Below are positions 9,051 through 19,455 of a DNA stretch of 64,000 bases, piece by piece. Each line of letters opens with the position of its first letter. The stretch's first letter is position 1. The notes under the pieces are model-generated. The model searched no databases, was not told the origin of the DNA, and saw nothing but the letters and a program-made list of their open reading frames with translations. The DNA lies in contig NZ_QTTN01000022.1 in the NCBI RefSeq assembly GCF_003386535.1, positions 20,777-84,776 of the forward strand, read 5' to 3'. Made by a program: the position numbers and the translations under genes. The DNA is from Paenibacillus taihuensis (GTDB lineage Bacteria; Bacillota; Bacilli; Paenibacillales; Paenibacillaceae).

Positions 9051-10379
9051 GTGGCAAAATTCGAATATCGTTTCCCAGAGCTCGGCGAAGGTTTGCACGA
9101 AGGCGAAATCGTCAAAATGCACATTACGCCGGGTGCTGCGGTAACGGATGAAGATATTATCATGGAAGTGCAGAATGACAAGGCAATCGTTGAGGTTCCT
9201 TGTCCTGTAAACGGCAAAGTGCTTGAAGTGCTCGTGAAGGACGGTCAAGTATGCCACGTCGGCGATATCGTTGCGATTATCGACGCGGAAGGCGAACTGC
9301 CTGAGCAAGCAGCACCAGCCGGCGACAGCCACAGCAATGCAGCTCCAGCGGCACCTGCTCCGGCAGCAGCGCCTGCACCAGCACAAGCGGCAGCGCCTGC
9401 ACCAGCAGCAGTTCCAGCTCCAGCTCCTGTTAAAGCAGCTGGCGGTCTTGTACTTGCAACGCCTAGCGTTCGCAAATACGCTCGCGAGAAAGGCGTAGAT
9501 ATCACAACAGTTGCGGGCACGGGCAAGAATGGCCGCATCACTCGTGAAGATATCAACGCATTCGCAGCAGGCGGCGGCGCAGTAGCGCAAGCGGCAGCAG
9601 GTGCAGTCGCTGAAGCTCCTGCAGCAAGCGAAGCGAAAGCAGCAGCTAACGCACCGGCAACTGTAGTGGTTGGCGATCGCGTTGAAGAGCGCGTACCGTT
9701 CAAAGGTATCCGCAAAGCGATTGCTAACGCGATGGTGAAGTCGGTGTACACTGCACCTCACGTTACAATCATGGACGAAGTGGATGTAACGGCTCTTGTT
9801 GAGCTTCGTACAAAAGCGAAGCCTATGGCTGAGAAGAAAGGCGTTAAGCTGACTTATCTGCCATTCATCGTGAAAGCACTCGTAGCTGCATGCCGTCAGT
9901 TCCCGGTCATGAACGCGATGCTTGATGAAGAGAAGCAAGAGATCGTATACAAGAAGTACTACAATATCGGTATCGCAACGGATACTGACAACGGCCTCAT
10001 CGTTCCGGTTATCCACGATGCTGACCGCAAGAACGTATGGATGGTTGCTGACGCCATCAAAGACTTGGCAACACGCGGCCGCGACGGCAAGCTGACGCCA
10101 ACTGAGATGAAAGGCAGCACAATCAGCATTACGAACATCGGTTCCGCAGGCGGTATGTTCTTTACTCCAGTTATCAACTTCCCTGAAGTTGCGATTCTGG
10201 GTACTGGCCGCATCTCCGAGAAGCCGGTTGTGAAGAATGGCCAAATCGTCCCTGCTTCTGTAATGGCTCTTTCCTTGAGTTTTGACCACCGCCTCATCGA
10301 CGGCGCAACAGCTCAAAACTTCATGAACTACATTAAACAGCTGCTTGCTGATCCGCAATTACTTGTAATGGAGGTCTAA
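9051..10379 (+). CDS. pdhC: dihydrolipoamide acetyltransferase, E2 core of PDH
   Basis: A 442-residue E2. One lipoyl domain with the lipoylated lysine in VQNDKAIVE (Lys44), an Ala/Pro-rich swinging linker (about 85-130), the peripheral-subunit-binding domain ([17 protein letters not shown] ... NGRITREDI), a second Ala-rich linker, and the acetyltransferase core ending with HRLIDG (His413, Asp417). The first linker is an almost pure Ala-Pro tract encoded by CAGC/CACC-like repeats, as is usual for E2 linkers. The start is GTG at 9051 behind GAAGGAGGTCAC. Confidence 0.95.
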   Translation: MAKFEYRFPELGEGLHEGEIVKMHITPGAAVTDEDIIMEVQNDKAIVEVPCPVNGKVLEVLVKDGQVCHVGDIVAIIDAEGELPEQAAPAGDSHSNAAPAAPAPAAAPAPAQAAAPAPAAVPAPAPVKAAGGLVLATPSVRKYAREKGVDITTVAGTGKNGRITREDINAFAAGGGAVAQAAAGAVAEAPAASEAKAAANAPATVVVGDRVEERVPFKGIRKAIANAMVKSVYTAPHVTIMDEVDVTALVELRTKAKPMAEKKGVKLTYLPFIVKALVAACRQFPVMNAMLDEEKQEIVYKKYYNIGIATDTDNGLIVPVIHDADRKNVWMVADAIKDLATRGRDGKLTPTEMKGSTISITNIGSAGGMFFTPVINFPEVAILGTGRISEKPVVKNGQIVPASVMALSLSFDHRLIDGATAQNFMNYIKQLLADPQLLVMEV

Positions 10380-10383
10380 AACG

Positions 10384-11799
10384 ATGGTAGTAGGAGATGC
10401 TTCACTAGATATTGATTTGCTCGTTATCGGCGCCGGCCCAGGTGGCTATGTTGCGGCAATTCGTGCCGCTCAGCTTGGTCAAAGCGTACTCGTTGTAGAT
10501 AAGCAATACACAGGCGGCGTTTGCTTGAACGTTGGCTGTATCCCGTCCAAGGCGCTTATTTCCGCGTCGCACCAATATGAATCCATCAGCCACGCTTCTT
10601 CCTTCGGTATCACGGCATCCGATGTGAAAGTGGAATGGAACAAAGTGCAGGCGTTCAAGGACGGCGTCGTCAAGAAATTGACTGGCGGCGTAGGCGCCCT
10701 GCTTAAAGCGAACAAGATCCAATTCTTCAGCGGCGAAGCGATGTTCATCAACGAGAACGAAGCGCGCGTCTTCAATGAACAAGAAGCACCGCGTTACCGT
10801 TTCAAGCATTGCATCATCGCGACTGGCTCGCGTCCAATCGAGCTGAAAGCATTCCCATATGGCGGCCGCATCGTGTCTTCGACAGAGGCGCTTAGCCTGC
10901 CAGAAATTCCGAAGAGCCTCGTTGTTATCGGCGGCGGCTACATCGGCGTTGAGCTCGGCCAAATGTACGCTCGCTTCGGCACGAAAGTTACAGTTATCGA
11001 AGGTTCGGATCAAATCCTTCCAGGCTTCGACAACGACATGTCCTCGCTCGTAGCGAAGAAGCTGAAGGCTTCCAAGACAGAGATCGTAACAGGCGCACAA
11101 GCGAAGAGCGCGACACAAACCGAGAACGACGTAACCGTAACTTACACAGTTAACGGCGAAGACAAGCAAGTTACAGCAGACTACCTGCTCGTAACGGTTG
11201 GCCGTCGTCCAAACACAGACGGTGAGCTTGGTCTTGACATGATCGGCGTTAAGATGACTGACCGCGGTATGATCGAAACAGATCACCAATGCCGCACTAG
11301 CATTCCTCACATCTTCGCAATCGGCGACATCGTTGCAGGCCCAGCGCTTGCGCACAAAGCGATGTACGAAGGCCGCGTAGCTGCTGAAGTAATTGCTGGA
11401 CAACCGAGCACGGTTGACTACAAGTGCATTCCGCTTGTTGTATTCTCCGATCCAGAGCTTTCGAGCGTAGGCTACAGCGAGAAAGAAGCAAAGGAAAAAG
11501 GTCACAACGTGAAGGTTGGCAAGTTCCCGTTCAACATCAACGGTCGCGCATTGTCCCTTGGCGTAAACGAAGGCTTCGTGAAGCTCATCGCTGACGCAGA
11601 TAACGGCCTCTTGCTTGGCGCGCAAATCGCCGGCATCGAAGCTTCCAACATGATCGCAGAGCTTGGCCTTGCAATCGAAATGGGCGCAACGCTTGAAGAT
11701 ATCGCCCTGACGATCCATGCGCATCCAACGCTTGGCGAGATCGTTCTTGACGCAGCAGAGATGGCGCTTGGTCACCCGATCCACGCGATCTCCAAATAA
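10384..11799 (+). CDS. pdhD: dihydrolipoamide dehydrogenase, E3 of PDH
   Basis: A 471-residue flavoprotein disulfide reductase. FAD-binding GAGPGGYVAAIRAAQLG at the N-terminus, redox-active pair in GGVCLNVGCIPSKA, NAD-binding GGGYIGVELGQMYARFG, and the C-terminal dimer domain with the catalytic HAHPTLGE. It reoxidises the dihydrolipoyl arms and passes electrons to NAD+. The start lies 4 bases after the pdhC stop, behind GGAGG inside the pdhC end. Confidence 0.95.
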   Translation: MVVGDASLDIDLLVIGAGPGGYVAAIRAAQLGQSVLVVDKQYTGGVCLNVGCIPSKALISASHQYESISHASSFGITASDVKVEWNKVQAFKDGVVKKLTGGVGALLKANKIQFFSGEAMFINENEARVFNEQEAPRYRFKHCIIATGSRPIELKAFPYGGRIVSSTEALSLPEIPKSLVVIGGGYIGVELGQMYARFGTKVTVIEGSDQILPGFDNDMSSLVAKKLKASKTEIVTGAQAKSATQTENDVTVTYTVNGEDKQVTADYLLVTVGRRPNTDGELGLDMIGVKMTDRGMIETDHQCRTSIPHIFAIGDIVAGPALAHKAMYEGRVAAEVIAGQPSTVDYKCIPLVVFSDPELSSVGYSEKEAKEKGHNVKVGKFPFNINGRALSLGVNEGFVKLIADADNGLLLGAQIAGIEASNMIAELGLAIEMGATLEDIALTIHAHPTLGEIVLDAAEMALGHPIHAISK

Positions 11800-11819
11800 T
11801 ACAGCTTACTTGAAACACG

Positions 11820-11858
11820 AAGAGGTCACGCCGCAGTTCCCTGCAGCTGGCCTCTTTT
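11820..11858 (+). terminator. terminator of the pdh operon
   Basis: AAGAGG (11820-11825) with CCTCTT (11851-11856), an inner GCAG/CTGC stem and a T-rich tail. Confidence 0.6.
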
Positions 11859-11900
11859 CTTCATACATACCTACAATCTACAGGAAGGTGGTGCGGCATC

Positions 11901-12395
11901 ATGTCAGAAGAAACGGTAAGCAAACGCACAGGTGAATCCAGGTCCACGATGATGCAGCTTATTTTCCCGCTCGATACGAATTACCATGGCACGATGTTCG
12001 GCGGCAAGGTGATGGAGTACATGGACAAAATCGCAGCGATCGCCAGCATGCGCCATGCGCGCGGACCTACGGTGACCGCATCGACGGACAGCCTCGATTT
12101 CGTTGCGCCGATCAAGGTCGGGGATATGATCGATGTTGAAGCCTTCGTCACATGGACGCATAACAGCTCAATGGAGATTTACGTTAAGGTGCAAACAGAG
12201 AATGTGTATACAGGTGAGCGGAAAACGGCAGTGACTGCATTTTTCACCTTCGTAGCACTTAACGAGAATGGTAAGCCGACTAAGGTCCCAGGGATCGTAC
12301 CAGAGACGGAAGAAGAGAAGCAGCTCCATGAGACTGCGCCTGATCGATATGAACTAAGAATGCAGCGAAAACAGGACAGACAAAAAGATAAATAA
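11901..12395 (+). CDS. acyl-CoA thioesterase, hotdog fold (YkhA/YciA-like)
   Basis: A 164-residue single hotdog domain with the hallmark LDTNYHGTMFGGKVMEYMD (the BFIT/YciA-type active site helix) and VTASTDSLDFVAPIKVGD. The C-terminal tail is highly charged. Such enzymes hydrolyse acyl-CoA to free CoA and acid, probably buffering CoA pools. ATG 11901 follows AGGAAGGTG. It is separated from pdhD by a terminator, so it is likely its own unit. Confidence 0.85.
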   Translation: MSEETVSKRTGESRSTMMQLIFPLDTNYHGTMFGGKVMEYMDKIAAIASMRHARGPTVTASTDSLDFVAPIKVGDMIDVEAFVTWTHNSSMEIYVKVQTENVYTGERKTAVTAFFTFVALNENGKPTKVPGIVPETEEEKQLHETAPDRYELRMQRKQDRQKDK

Positions 12396-12445
12396 ATGGT
12401 ATAATCTTGGGATAAGTATCGTTTAAGGAAGGAGTTTGACGAAAA

Positions 12446-13240
12446 TTGAAGGCATATTTAGACTTACTTCGCGATGTGCTGGAGAACGGCGTAGAGAAAG
12501 AAGACCGTACCGGGACGGGAACAAAGTCCGTATTCGGGCGTCAACTTCGGTTTGATTTGAGCAAAGGCTTTCCTCTCGTAACGACGAAGCGTATGCATGT
12601 GAAATCCATTATCCATGAGCTGCTCTGGTTCCTGAAAGGCGATACGAACGTCAGCTATCTGCAGGAGAACGGCGTTCGCATTTGGAATGAATGGGCGGAT
12701 GAGAACGGTGACCTCGGTCCTGTCTATGGCTCGCAGTGGCGAGCGTGGGAAACGCCAGATGGCCGCAAAATCGATCAAATCGCAGCAGTCGTTGAGTCGA
12801 TCAAGCGCAATCCGGATTCCCGCCGTCATATCGTGAGCGCATGGAACGTGGCGGAAATTGATAATATGAAGCTGCCGCCGTGCCACTTCGTATTCCAGTT
12901 CTACGTCGCGAACGGAAAGCTGTCCTGCATGCTGACAATGCGCTCTTCGGATACATTCCTGGGTTTGCCGTTTAACATTGCACAGTACGCGCTTCTGACG
13001 CATATGATTGCACAGCAGTGTGATCTGGAAGTGGGCGATTTCATCTACTCCGGCGCGGATGTCCATATTTACAGCAATCATATTGAACAGGTAGAGCTGC
13101 AGCTGACGCGTGAACCGTATCCGCTGCCGACGCTTCTTATTAAAAGAAAGCCGGATTCGATCTTCGATTATCAATATGATGATTTCGAAATTATAAACTA
13201 TCAGCATCATCCGACGATTAAAGCGGAAGTCGCGATCTAA
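12446..13240 (+). CDS. thyA: thymidylate synthase
   Basis: A 264-residue ThyA, the same length as the E. coli enzyme, converting dUMP and methylene-tetrahydrofolate to dTMP and dihydrofolate. Nucleophile Cys146 lies in [12 protein letters not shown], and the [25 protein letters not shown] and [13 protein letters not shown] signatures are intact. The start is TTG at 12446 behind AAGGAAGGAG. It is followed after 21 bases by dihydrofolate reductase, which recycles its product. Confidence 0.96.
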   Translation: MKAYLDLLRDVLENGVEKEDRTGTGTKSVFGRQLRFDLSKGFPLVTTKRMHVKSIIHELLWFLKGDTNVSYLQENGVRIWNEWADENGDLGPVYGSQWRAWETPDGRKIDQIAAVVESIKRNPDSRRHIVSAWNVAEIDNMKLPPCHFVFQFYVANGKLSCMLTMRSSDTFLGLPFNIAQYALLTHMIAQQCDLEVGDFIYSGADVHIYSNHIEQVELQLTREPYPLPTLLIKRKPDSIFDYQYDDFEIINYQHHPTIKAEVAI

Positions 13241-13261
13241 GAAGGGGCCAGGTTAGCGAAC

Positions 13262-13783
13262 ATGACAATTACGATGATCGCCGCGATGGCACATAATCGG
13301 GTAATCGGTATCGAGAATGGCATGCCATGGCATCTGCCGGCCGAGATGGCGCATTTTCGCCGCTCGACCTTGGGCAAGACGGTCGTAATGGGCCGCAAAA
13401 CGTTCGAATCGTTCGGTTCGCGGCCGCTTCCGAAGCGCCGCAATGTTATTTTGACGAGAAGTGAGCAATTTGCGCCAGATGGCTGTGAAATTGTGCACTC
13501 CGTCGAAGAGGCGATTGCGAAGTTTGGTCAGACGAGTAATGCGGATCATGCCTCTGGGGAATCCGATGAGCTGATGATTATTGGCGGGACTGAGATTTAT
13601 AACCAGTTTCTTACTTATGCAGACAAGCTGCTATTGACTGAGGTTGATGCGGATGTCGAAGGCGATGCGCATTTCCCTTATTTTGAACAGGATGAGTGGA
13701 CTGTAGCGAATCGTGAGCCATATGCGAAAGATGAGAAAAATGCATATGACTTCGCGATCGTGACTTACGTAAGGAAGAAGTAG
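13262..13783 (+). CDS. dfrA: dihydrofolate reductase
   Basis: A 173-residue DHFR. IAAMAHNRVIGIENGMPWHLPAEM carries the Met20-type loop, followed by VMGRKTFESFG, RRNVILTR and IIGGTEIYNQFL for NADPH and folate binding. It regenerates tetrahydrofolate after ThyA, and the thyA-dfrA pair forms one operon. The start follows GGGGCC at a rather long distance. Confidence 0.93.
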   Translation: MTITMIAAMAHNRVIGIENGMPWHLPAEMAHFRRSTLGKTVVMGRKTFESFGSRPLPKRRNVILTRSEQFAPDGCEIVHSVEEAIAKFGQTSNADHASGESDELMIIGGTEIYNQFLTYADKLLLTEVDADVEGDAHFPYFEQDEWTVANREPYAKDEKNAYDFAIVTYVRKK

Positions 13784-13810
13784 GGAGCTTGCAGCTGTTT
13801 AATTGAAATG

Positions 13811-13912
13811 CCGTACAATATGTGATAAAGTGCAAATGATTGTACGGAAAATCCATTTATAGAAATGGACCTGCTTGCTACGATATTACAAATAGTTTGT
13901 CAGGTTTATAAT
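13811..13912 (+). promoter_or_regulatory. two hairpins and a likely promoter ahead of gltD
   Basis: CCGTACAAT (13811-13819) pairs with ATTGTACGG (13839-13847), and TCCATTT (13852-13858) with AAATGGA (13863-13869). Neither is followed by a T-run, so neither is a standard terminator. A TATAAT at 13907-13912, with TATTAC 17 bases upstream, may be the gltD promoter. Confidence 0.4.
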
Positions 13913-14011
13913 GGGAAAGTTTGATATTGAATAATAGACTGATTCCCGATATAGTTTTAAAGAGATATTGTGAACATTCGGAATGGGAAAATGGATGGAG
14001 GAAAAGCAATC

Positions 14012-15502
14012 ATGTCTACACCTACAGGATTTATGGACTACAAACGCGAGCTGCCGGCAGACCGCGATCCGCTTGAACGGATTAAGGATTGGGAAGAGTT
14101 TCATAAGCATTTTAGCGATGATCAATTGAGAACCCAAGGCGCGCGCTGTATGGATTGCGGAACGCCTTATTGTCATACAGGCATGGAATTGGCGGGCGGA
14201 GCTTCCGGCTGTCCAGTGAATAACCTCATTCCGGAATGGAATAATTTGATCTACCGCGGACTATGGCGCGAAGCGCTTGACCGTCTGCATAAGACGAACA
14301 ATTTCCCAGAGTTTACAGGCCGCGTGTGCCCGGCTCCGTGCGAAGGCTCTTGTACAGTCGGCTTGATCGGCGATCCGGTTACAATTAAGACAATCGAGCA
14401 GTCGATTATCGACAAAGGCTTCGAGGAAGGCTGGGTTGTACCGCAGCCGCCGCTTATGCGTACAGGCAAGAAGGTTGCTGTCGTTGGCTCCGGTCCTGCT
14501 GGTATGGCAGCTGCTGCGCAGCTGAACAAGGCTGGCCACACGGTTACGGTTTATGAGCGTGCAGACCGCATCGGCGGCTTGCTCACTTACGGTATCCCAA
14601 CGATGAAGCTGGATAAGAAAATCGTTCAGCGCCGCGTTGATCTTATGGAAGCGGAAGGCGTAAACTTCGTGACGAATGCTGAGGTCGGCGGCAACGTGCC
14701 AGCTGAGCAGCTGATGAACGAATTCGACGCAGTCGTTCTTTGCGGCGGTGCGACGAAAGCGCGTGAAGTTGACATTCCAGGCCGCGACCTGAATGGCGTT
14801 CATCTGGCGATGGACTACTTGAACGGCACAATTAAGAGCTACCTGGATTCCAATTTGGAAGACGGCAACTATATTTCGGCAAAAGATAAGGACGTTATCG
14901 TTATCGGCGGTGGCGACACAGGTACAGACTGCGTAGCTACGGCACTTCGTCATGGCTGTAAGTCGGTTACTCAATTCGGTACAGTCGGCAAAGCGCCACT
15001 TGTTCGTGATAACGACAAGAATCCTTGGCCGCAATTCCCGAACGTGTACACGCTTGATTACGCGCAAGAAGAAGCGAAAGCTCTTTACGGCGCTGATCCT
15101 CGCGCATTCTCCGTACTGACGAAGAAATTCGTTGGCGACGAGAACGGCAAATTGAAAGAGCTGCACACGGTTCAAATCGAGCGTACCGTTGAACCGGAAA
15201 CGGGCCGTAGAATCTATACCGAAATTCCAGGCACAGAGAAGGTTTGGCCTGCTGATCTCGTTCTGATCGCAGTCGGCTTCGACGGACCTGAGCAAACATT
15301 GATCGAGAAGCTTGGCCTTGAAACAGACCGCCGTTCGAACGTGAAAGCGGCATATGGTCAGTACAAGACGAGCGTTGACAAAGTATTCGCTGCTGGCGAC
15401 ATGCGCCGCGGACAAAGCTTGGTTGTTTGGGCAATCAACGAAGGCCGCGAAGCTGCTCGTGAAGTGGATCGTTACTTGATGGGAACGACAATGCTGCCAT
15501 AA
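14012..15502 (+). CDS. gltD: glutamate synthase small (beta) subunit
   Basis: A 496-residue GltD-family FAD/NADPH protein. The N-terminal cysteine-rich iron-sulfur domain is complete ([42 protein letters not shown]). It is followed by FAD-binding [20 protein letters not shown] and NADPH-binding [17 protein letters not shown]. It feeds electrons to the large subunit that converts glutamine and 2-oxoglutarate to glutamate. The large subunit is not adjacent here, so it is either elsewhere or this is a stand-alone GltD-like protein. ATG 14012 follows GGAGG. Confidence 0.9.
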   Translation: MSTPTGFMDYKRELPADRDPLERIKDWEEFHKHFSDDQLRTQGARCMDCGTPYCHTGMELAGGASGCPVNNLIPEWNNLIYRGLWREALDRLHKTNNFPEFTGRVCPAPCEGSCTVGLIGDPVTIKTIEQSIIDKGFEEGWVVPQPPLMRTGKKVAVVGSGPAGMAAAAQLNKAGHTVTVYERADRIGGLLTYGIPTMKLDKKIVQRRVDLMEAEGVNFVTNAEVGGNVPAEQLMNEFDAVVLCGGATKAREVDIPGRDLNGVHLAMDYLNGTIKSYLDSNLEDGNYISAKDKDVIVIGGGDTGTDCVATALRHGCKSVTQFGTVGKAPLVRDNDKNPWPQFPNVYTLDYAQEEAKALYGADPRAFSVLTKKFVGDENGKLKELHTVQIERTVEPETGRRIYTEIPGTEKVWPADLVLIAVGFDGPEQTLIEKLGLETDRRSNVKAAYGQYKTSVDKVFAAGDMRRGQSLVVWAINEGREAAREVDRYLMGTTMLP

Positions 15503-15530
15503 GATAGAATTGAGATGAATTAGCATTATC

Positions 15531-15553
15531 AAAAGCGCCTTCGGGCGCTTTTT
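15531..15553 (+). terminator. terminator of gltD
   Basis: AAAAGCGCC TTC GGGCGCTTTTT, a perfect stem with a T tail. Confidence 0.85.
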
Positions 15554-15588
15554 CTTTCGTTAGGCAAGTGGAAGAAGAGGAGTGAATA

Positions 15589-15915
15589 ATGGATATGATT
15601 CAATACGGATCAGATACGATTACGCAGCTGCGTTTTGTTACATTTAAGCCGCAGATCGAGCGTCGCGACAACCAGTGGGTCGACATAGTGCTGCGCGCAG
15701 AGGTTGCTGAGGAGACGCCTGTACCAGAGGGCTTGGTCGATATGTCGATATACGTGATTTGCACATTGAATGGCGGTGCTATTGCGCAAATTGTTCCGCT
15801 CGATGAGGATTGTGACTGCGAGTTTCAGTTCACAGCCGATGAGAAGGAGCAGATTAGCGCCTATATCGAAAGTGATGAAATTCAAGCTCAAATTGCAAAA
15901 CTAGCACTCTCTTAA
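15589..15915 (+). CDS. hypothetical protein, 108 residues
   Basis: I do not recognise the family. It is an acidic soluble protein with predicted beta character (LRFVTFKPQIERRDNQWVDIVLRAEV) and an acidic cluster PLDEDCDCEFQF, then a helical C-terminus. No signal peptide or membrane helix. AGAGGAG precedes the ATG. It sits 54 bases before a membrane-anchored lysozyme-like gene on the same strand and may be cotranscribed. Confidence 0.7.
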   Translation: MDMIQYGSDTITQLRFVTFKPQIERRDNQWVDIVLRAEVAEETPVPEGLVDMSIYVICTLNGGAIAQIVPLDEDCDCEFQFTADEKEQISAYIESDEIQAQIAKLALS

Positions 15916-15969
15916 CGAGGGCGGTTTGTGGTAAAATGTACCTGATTGTATCGCTGCGATCAGGGGGAG

Positions 15970-17091
15970 ATGTCACGCGTGACGACAGGACAAGCTGCAG
16001 GAGTGCTCACACGGACAGATATTCATAATATTCGCCATTATGTTCAGCATAAATATGGCGACTTGCCAAGTGAGCGGCGTGCAGAGATTGTCGCTGACGC
16101 GATGCAGCGCATCGTGCTTCGGCAATTGCCGGATTTCCCGGCGGCTTACAAGAAGCAGGTGAGCAGCGAGCTGCTTAGAAGCATCGCAGCTGGCGGGCAA
16201 ATGCCGATCCAAGAGAAGCATATATTTGAAGCTTGCATGGTTCTATCTTATGAGAACGAACCGATACTTCTCGAGGCGCTTCATGATTGGACAGAGCGCC
16301 GGCTTGGCGTGAAGCTAGAGCTGGAGTCGTTCCGTGGTATTGTCGAGGAAGCGAAGCATATCATAAGCAACCCGTTGCTTGCCGTGGAAGCTTGGGATGC
16401 TGTTACAGGCGCGGCTGCTGTGAGGACAGCGGACAGCGGTGTGCTTGCTGAGGTAATTGCGTTACCGTTGAGCAGCAGGGGGATCAAGGGCAAGCCTCGC
16501 CAGTTTCTGATTATGGCTGTTCTGCTCGGCGCTACGATGTTTGGTTATGCGTCGTGGTCGCTGCCTTTCTCCGATACGGTGGCGAAGACGAATAAGATGC
16601 CGATTGCAATGGAAAAGAAGGCGGAGCAGGCTGAAGTGAAGCAGCTGCAAGGCGGACTGCCGAAAGAACTGCGTTACGTTGAGGTCGACAGGACGAAGCT
16701 CGTCCAATTTCTGCAGAAGAAGTCTTCCCTGCTCGCAGAGGAGCCTTATCTGAGCGCGATCATCAATGCAGCAAAGGCGAACAACGTTCACCCGCTGCTG
16801 TTATTCGCTATTACGGGACAGGAGCAAGCTTTTGTACCGAAGACGACGAAAAATGCCCGGAAGATTGCGAACAATCCGTTTAACGTGTTCCACAGCTGGC
16901 AAGAGTTTAATACGACGATCTCGGAATCTGCGAGAGTCGCCGGCAAGACGATTAACCATATTAGTGCCGATCGGCCGGCCGATATCGATCCATTCGTTTG
17001 GATTAACCTCAAGTATGCAGAGGATCCGAATTGGTCGAACGGTGTGAGCCGTATCATGGATACGATGGTCCGTCAAATTATGATTGAATGA
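15970..17091 (+). CDS. membrane-anchored protein with C-terminal lysozyme/glucosaminidase-like domain
   Basis: A 373-residue protein in three parts. An N-terminal soluble region of about 175 residues, a single membrane helix near 179-198 (FLIMAVLLGATMFGYASWSL), and an extracytoplasmic C-terminal domain whose LSAIINAAKANNVHPLLLFAITGQEQ ... NNPFNVFHSWQEF resembles glucosaminidase/soluble-lytic folds (catalytic-type Glu in GQEQ). It probably acts on peptidoglycan, with the N-terminal part in the cytoplasm. ATG 15970 follows AGGGGGAG; an upstream ATG at 15946 is unlikely. Next is topB, 16 bases away. Confidence 0.65.
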   Translation: MSRVTTGQAAGVLTRTDIHNIRHYVQHKYGDLPSERRAEIVADAMQRIVLRQLPDFPAAYKKQVSSELLRSIAAGGQMPIQEKHIFEACMVLSYENEPILLEALHDWTERRLGVKLELESFRGIVEEAKHIISNPLLAVEAWDAVTGAAAVRTADSGVLAEVIALPLSSRGIKGKPRQFLIMAVLLGATMFGYASWSLPFSDTVAKTNKMPIAMEKKAEQAEVKQLQGGLPKELRYVEVDRTKLVQFLQKKSSLLAEEPYLSAIINAAKANNVHPLLLFAITGQEQAFVPKTTKNARKIANNPFNVFHSWQEFNTTISESARVAGKTINHISADRPADIDPFVWINLKYAEDPNWSNGVSRIMDTMVRQIMIE

Positions 17092-17107
17092 TTAGAGAGG
17101 CGATTGT

Positions 17108-19429
17108 TTGAAGACATTGATCATTGCAGAGAAACCCGATATGGGCCGGACAATTGCCGCAGTTGTAGAACCGCGAGCGCAAAATAAACGAGCGTATCTG
17201 GAAGGCGAGAACTATATCATTACGTGGGCGATTGGCCATTTGGTCAGTCTTGCCGAGCCTGACCAGTACGACCCTAAATATAAACGGTGGAATGAGTCGG
17301 ATTTGCCGATCATTCCGGACCGATTCAAGCTGTGGCCGAACGCCCGTACGAGGGATCAGCTGACGATGATTGCGGAGCTGTCGAAGCGCTGTAATCGACT
17401 CGTTAACGCATGCGATGCGGGGCGCGAGGGACAGCTTATTTTTCACCTCATTAGACAGTATTTGAAAATGCCGCAGCCGACGGACAGGCTGTGGATTTCC
17501 GACTTGACGCCGGAAACGATTCGCCGCGGCTTCGACTCGCTGCGCAGCGATCAAGAATATGATGCGCTGACGCGTGCAGCACGCGCGCGAAGCGAGGCGG
17601 ACTGGCTGGTCGGCATGAATGCATCTCGTGCGTTTACGATCCGCCACAAGACTTTGCTCTCCGTCGGGCGAGTGCAGACTCCGGTATTGGCGCTGTTGTA
17701 TGACCGGCATCGGGAGATTACTGCTTTCGATAGCGAGACTTATTTTGTCGTACAGGCGACGTTCTCCCAGGAGGACTTCAACTATAAAGGCGTATGGCAG
17801 GGCGACCGGATTACAAAGCGCGAGCAGGCAGATGAGCTGGCTAAGAAAGTGTCGAATAAACCGGCGAAGATCATTAGCTATACGGTGAACGAGTCCAAGG
17901 AGTATCCGTACCGGCTCTATGACCTGACGCTGCTGCAGCGTGAAGCGAACGGGCGATTCGGTTATCCGGCGAAGAAGACGCTGGACATTGCCCAAGCGCT
18001 ATATGAGAAGCACAAAGTCATTACTTATCCGCGGACGAGCTCTAACTATGTGACGGAAGAGAACATCCCAGTGATGGGTAATGTACTTAACATGCTCAAG
18101 CAAACGTCATACGGAGATTTGGCCAATGGTGCGGATCGCAGCAGAGTGCATAAGGGGAATAAAGCGGTATGTAATCCAGCCAAGGTTGAGGATCACCATG
18201 CGATTCTGCCAACGCCGAAGCGTCCAGGTGCACTCAGCAAAGAAGAGCAGAACATCTATGACATGATCGTGCGACGTTTCCTGTCGCACTATTATCCGCC
18301 TGCGGTGTATAACAACCACGATGTCATGACCGAGGTGGAAGGGGAACAGTTCCGCACGCGTGCGAAAGAGCAGCTTGAAGCGGGATGGCGTGTTGTGCTG
18401 AGCGGCGCGGATGATGGCGATGGGGCGAAGAGCAAGGGCAAAGGGAAGAAGAAGGGCGATGACAGCGCAGACGAGAGCGATGATGAGCTCGTCGAGACCG
18501 ATCGGCCGTTCTCCGTGAAGCCCGATGCGCCGGTCCATTGCGACGCTGCAGAAGCGCTGGAGAAGGCGACTAAGCCGCCGAAAGCGTACACAGAAGGAAC
18601 GCTGCTCAAGGCAATGGAAAGCGCAGGCAAGGCGATTGAAGACGAGGAGCTTCGCGATGCGATGAAGCAGACCGGTCTTGGAACGCCGGCGACGCGCGCT
18701 GCGACGATTGAGCGGCTGAAGCAGGTCGGCTATATCACAACCGTTGGCAAACGGTTGGATATCACGACGAAGGGCTGTGCCGCGATCGAGCTGATCCGCG
18801 GAGCGGGCGTTGAGCTGCTCGCTTCGCCGGAGATGACGGGCAGATGGGAGCAGCGGCTCCATCAGATCTCGCGTGGCGAAGCGTCGGACGAGCAGTTCAT
18901 CGCGAAGGTGAAGCAGTTTGCCGAGATGATCGTCGGCAAAGTGAAGCTGCAGCGGCCTGCGGCAGCTAGCGTATTCGCTGAGCCCGAGTCGGCGAAAGGC
19001 GCTGCGAAAGGGGCCAAAGGCAAGAGCCGCGGCGCATCGAAGTCCGCAGGCGAGGCGTCCGAGAAGAAGCCGCGCGCTTCAAGCAAGGAGAGAGTAAGCA
19101 AAGCGAGTGGTGCTGCTTCCTCCTCCTCTGCTGCAGCAGCTCCGATCAGCGGACCTTCCGTTATCGCGCCATGTCCAAGGGCGGGTTGCGGCGGAGAGAT
19201 TGTAGAAGGCAAGCGCGGCTATGGATGCATGAAGTTCCGCGAGGGCTGCAAGTTCGTCATTTGGAAGGAACATGAGGGCAAGAAAGTGACCGCGGCAATG
19301 GCCAAATCCCTTGCGGCAAATGGCGAGACCCGCAAATCAACATTCAAGCTCGATAATGGAGAGAGTGTTTCAGGGAAACTGGTTCTTGTAGACAAATCGA
19401 CCGGTGCTGTTGAGTTTCGGCCTGCTTAG
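17108..19429 (+). CDS. topB: DNA topoisomerase III
   Basis: A 773-residue type IA topoisomerase. TOPRIM segment at the N-terminus (LIIAEKPDMGRTIAA, ACDAGREGQLI), the active-site tyrosine Tyr307 in TYPRTSSNYV, SVGRVQTPVLALLYDRH, and a single C-terminal Cys4 zinc element (CPRAGCGGEIVEGKRGYGC). Two low-complexity charged inserts break the usual body: GDDGDGAKSKGKGKKKGDD near 440 and a Lys/Ala/Ser-rich tract near 625-680, the latter probably a flexible DNA-contact linker. The start is TTG at 17108 behind AGAGAGG. It decatenates single-stranded DNA in replication and repair. Confidence 0.92.
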   Translation: MKTLIIAEKPDMGRTIAAVVEPRAQNKRAYLEGENYIITWAIGHLVSLAEPDQYDPKYKRWNESDLPIIPDRFKLWPNARTRDQLTMIAELSKRCNRLVNACDAGREGQLIFHLIRQYLKMPQPTDRLWISDLTPETIRRGFDSLRSDQEYDALTRAARARSEADWLVGMNASRAFTIRHKTLLSVGRVQTPVLALLYDRHREITAFDSETYFVVQATFSQEDFNYKGVWQGDRITKREQADELAKKVSNKPAKIISYTVNESKEYPYRLYDLTLLQREANGRFGYPAKKTLDIAQALYEKHKVITYPRTSSNYVTEENIPVMGNVLNMLKQTSYGDLANGADRSRVHKGNKAVCNPAKVEDHHAILPTPKRPGALSKEEQNIYDMIVRRFLSHYYPPAVYNNHDVMTEVEGEQFRTRAKEQLEAGWRVVLSGADDGDGAKSKGKGKKKGDDSADESDDELVETDRPFSVKPDAPVHCDAAEALEKATKPPKAYTEGTLLKAMESAGKAIEDEELRDAMKQTGLGTPATRAATIERLKQVGYITTVGKRLDITTKGCAAIELIRGAGVELLASPEMTGRWEQRLHQISRGEASDEQFIAKVKQFAEMIVGKVKLQRPAAASVFAEPESAKGAAKGAKGKSRGASKSAGEASEKKPRASSKERVSKASGAASSSSAAAAPISGPSVIAPCPRAGCGGEIVEGKRGYGCMKFREGCKFVIWKEHEGKKVTAAMAKSLAANGETRKSTFKLDNGESVSGKLVLVDKSTGAVEFRPA

Positions 19430-19455
19430 CGGCAAGACGGACATGGGGGAGTACA

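Noticed and set aside
9042..10358. Long antisense open frame opposite pdhC
   Set aside because: It lies wholly inside a well-supported gene, follows from codon bias on the coding strand, and has no ribosome site or family match.
10405..11784. Long antisense open frame opposite pdhD
   Set aside because: Shadow of the coding strand; Cys/His-rich nonsense composition.
14261..15532. Long antisense open frame opposite gltD
   Set aside because: Same reason: no start signal, no recognisable domain, and complete overlap with a clear gene.
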